Assembly: GCA_017848795.1 (NCBI GenBank)
Contig: JAFIHG010000047.1
Location: 124,001 to 188,000 of the forward strand
Reading direction: 5' to 3'
DNA from: Candidatus Nanopelagicales bacterium
GTDB taxonomy: Bacteria; Actinomycetota; Actinomycetes; S36-B12; CAIYMF01
DNA length: 64,000 nucleotides
Under the pieces are notes generated by a model. That model worked only from the letters and a program-made list of their open reading frames with translations, was not told the origin of the DNA and searched no databases. This document shows positions 63,107 to 64,000 of this stretch, in pieces; the first letter of the stretch is position 1, and every line of letters begins with the position of its first letter. Both the position numbers and the translations under genes were made by a program.

Positions 63107-64000
63107 ACTCGGCGGGCCCGGCGGATCCGGCGCCGCGACGGCGTCGGAGACCCGCCAGCCGTCTCCGTGCCGCGTGAGCGTGACCGTCCACGTCCGGGCC
63201 CCACGGGCGGGTTCGCTGACCACCACGGCACCGTCCCGGTCGCGCAGCTGGTACCCGGCGCGGGTGTCGGTGACGGCGAGCGTCATCGCGAGGCCATCCC
63301 CGCCCAGCAGCATGACGTGGTGCACGTCCAGCGCGCCGCCGGAGAGCCGCAGCCCGGCGCCGTGGCGCGCCTGCAGGACGGCGAGGTCGCGGGCGAAGGC
63401 CGGTCCGCCGGGGTCGACCGCGCGTGCCAGCTCGGCGGCGGACCCGTGCGCGATCGCCGCGGCCCGTGCGCGGTCCAGTCCGGCGATCGCGGCGGCCCAG
63501 TCGACTCCCGCCGGCTGGGGCGCGGCCGTCGTCGCCGCGTCGGCGGGCACCGGTCCGGTCCGTACGAGGGCCACCACCCCGCGCGTGCCGAGCAGGAGCA
63601 GCGCGACGACCGCGACCGCCGCCCACCGCGCACGCAGCCGCAGGCGGCGGCGCAGCCGGCGGTGCCGGTGTCGGCGCCGAGCCCCCACCGGCGCGCGGTA
63701 CGGCTCGGGCACGGCGGCGGCCTCGGGCACGGCGGCGGCCTCGGGCGCGTCCGCGGCGCTCGCATCCTCGCCCCGCTCGCGCGGACCCGGGGTGTCCGTG
63801 CGCGGGGTCTCCGGGCCCGGGGTGAGGACGATGGGTTCCGGCGAGCACTGGCGCTCGAGCAGCTCGCCGAGAGCGGCGAGCGAGAGCCGGTGTGCCGGGT
63901 CGTTCCCGCGGGCCTGCGCCAGCAGTCGCGTGCTCGCGGCGTCGAGCGCCCCCAGTCCCGCGTGCACGAACTCGGCGAGGGCCGCGACGTCGCCCGCCAC
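63098..64000 (-). CDS. Membrane protein of unknown function (5' part outside the window)
   Basis: At least 300 residues are open and the frame reaches the edge, so the true start is unknown. Visible regions: a helical N-terminus (about 1-50), a Pro/Ala/Glu-rich stretch with repeats of PEAAAVPE, a strongly basic RRRHRHRRLRRRLRLRARW, one membrane helix (VAVVALLLLGTRGVVALV, about 128-149), and an extracytoplasmic C-terminal domain (about 165-285) with a DxxGxxVR-like pattern of beta strands. The helical start could be the end of a protein-kinase-like or sensor protein; unproven. Confidence 0.6.
   Translation of the reverse strand: MAGDVAALAEFVHAGLGALDAASTRLLAQARGNDPAHRLSLAALGELLERQCSPEPIVLTPGPETPRTDTPGPRERGEDASAADAPEAAAVPEAAAVPEPYRAPVGARRRHRHRRLRRRLRLRARWAAVAVVALLLLGTRGVVALVRTGPVPADAATTAAPQPAGVDWAAAIAGLDRARAAAIAHGSAAELARAVDPGGPAFARDLAVLQARHGAGLRLSGGALDVHHVMLLGGDGLAMTLAVTDTRAGYQLRDRDGAVVVSEPARGARTWTVTLTRHGDGWRVSDAVAAPDPPGPPSRS

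Overview
The window is high-GC chromosomal DNA from an actinomycete. The evidence is a cytochrome bcc-aa3 branch with the diheme QcrC subunit, the actinobacterial four-subunit oxidase (CtaCDEF), a PspA/PspAA/PspAB envelope-stress set, DUF3043 and DUF3054 proteins, and many leaderless-looking starts in which a TANNNT box sits 6-7 nt before ATG/GTG. The layout qcr-cta / adenosine kinase / erpA / glycerate kinase matches, from memory, the Mycobacterium tuberculosis Rv2193-Rv2205c neighbourhood. Genus cannot be fixed from the sequence alone. No rRNA, tRNA, integrase, transposase or phage gene was seen.

Region 1 (1-16 kb): a broken receiver-like gene at the edge, an oxidase assembly protein, then ctaE-qcrC-qcrA-qcrB forward and ctaC-ctaD-ctaF in reverse, with an L,D-transpeptidase between them. 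These encode menaquinol-to-oxygen respiration. A cysteine desulfurase and a TusA-like carrier follow, then aat, adoK, erpA and glycerate kinase in reverse. Region 2 (16-25 kb): an AraC-DinB fusion and a histidine-utilisation island: a divergent IclR regulator with a clear palindromic operator, hutH, hutU, an M20 amidohydrolase, hutF and hutI. No HutG-type deformylase is present and the M20 enzyme is the obvious candidate to fill that step. Region 3 (25-35 kb): nadA, a D-aminopeptidase, a YdeI-like protein, a class III aminotransferase, the pspA-pspAA-htpX-pspAB stress set, DUF3043, an aldo/keto reductase and small membrane proteins.

Region 4 (35-45 kb) is the most interesting part. A cobalamin riboswitch precedes a secreted alpha/alpha-barrel protein related in fold to transcobalamin, a membrane-anchored SCO2322-family protein, a complete ECF transporter (T, fused double ATPase, S), and then a metallo-beta-lactamase/CobU fusion, DUF3054, cobT and cobS. 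Stop and start codons overlap through most of the run. The order suggests capture, import and lower-ligand remodelling of corrinoids. Region 5 (45-64 kb): gcvT (reverse), pepA, an FGGY sugar kinase, an apparently orphan MazF-like toxin, the narGHJI-narK nitrate respiration operon, lpdA and sucB of the 2-oxo-acid dehydrogenase complexes, a TIGR01777 epimerase, and a partial membrane protein at the end.

The gaps carry several families of palindromes: a 59-bp palindrome in three copies (one lies inside the ECF ATPase gene and is translated in frame as the inter-domain linker), a roughly 135-bp composite element in two inverted copies, a 16-bp tandem array, and several long perfect hairpins.
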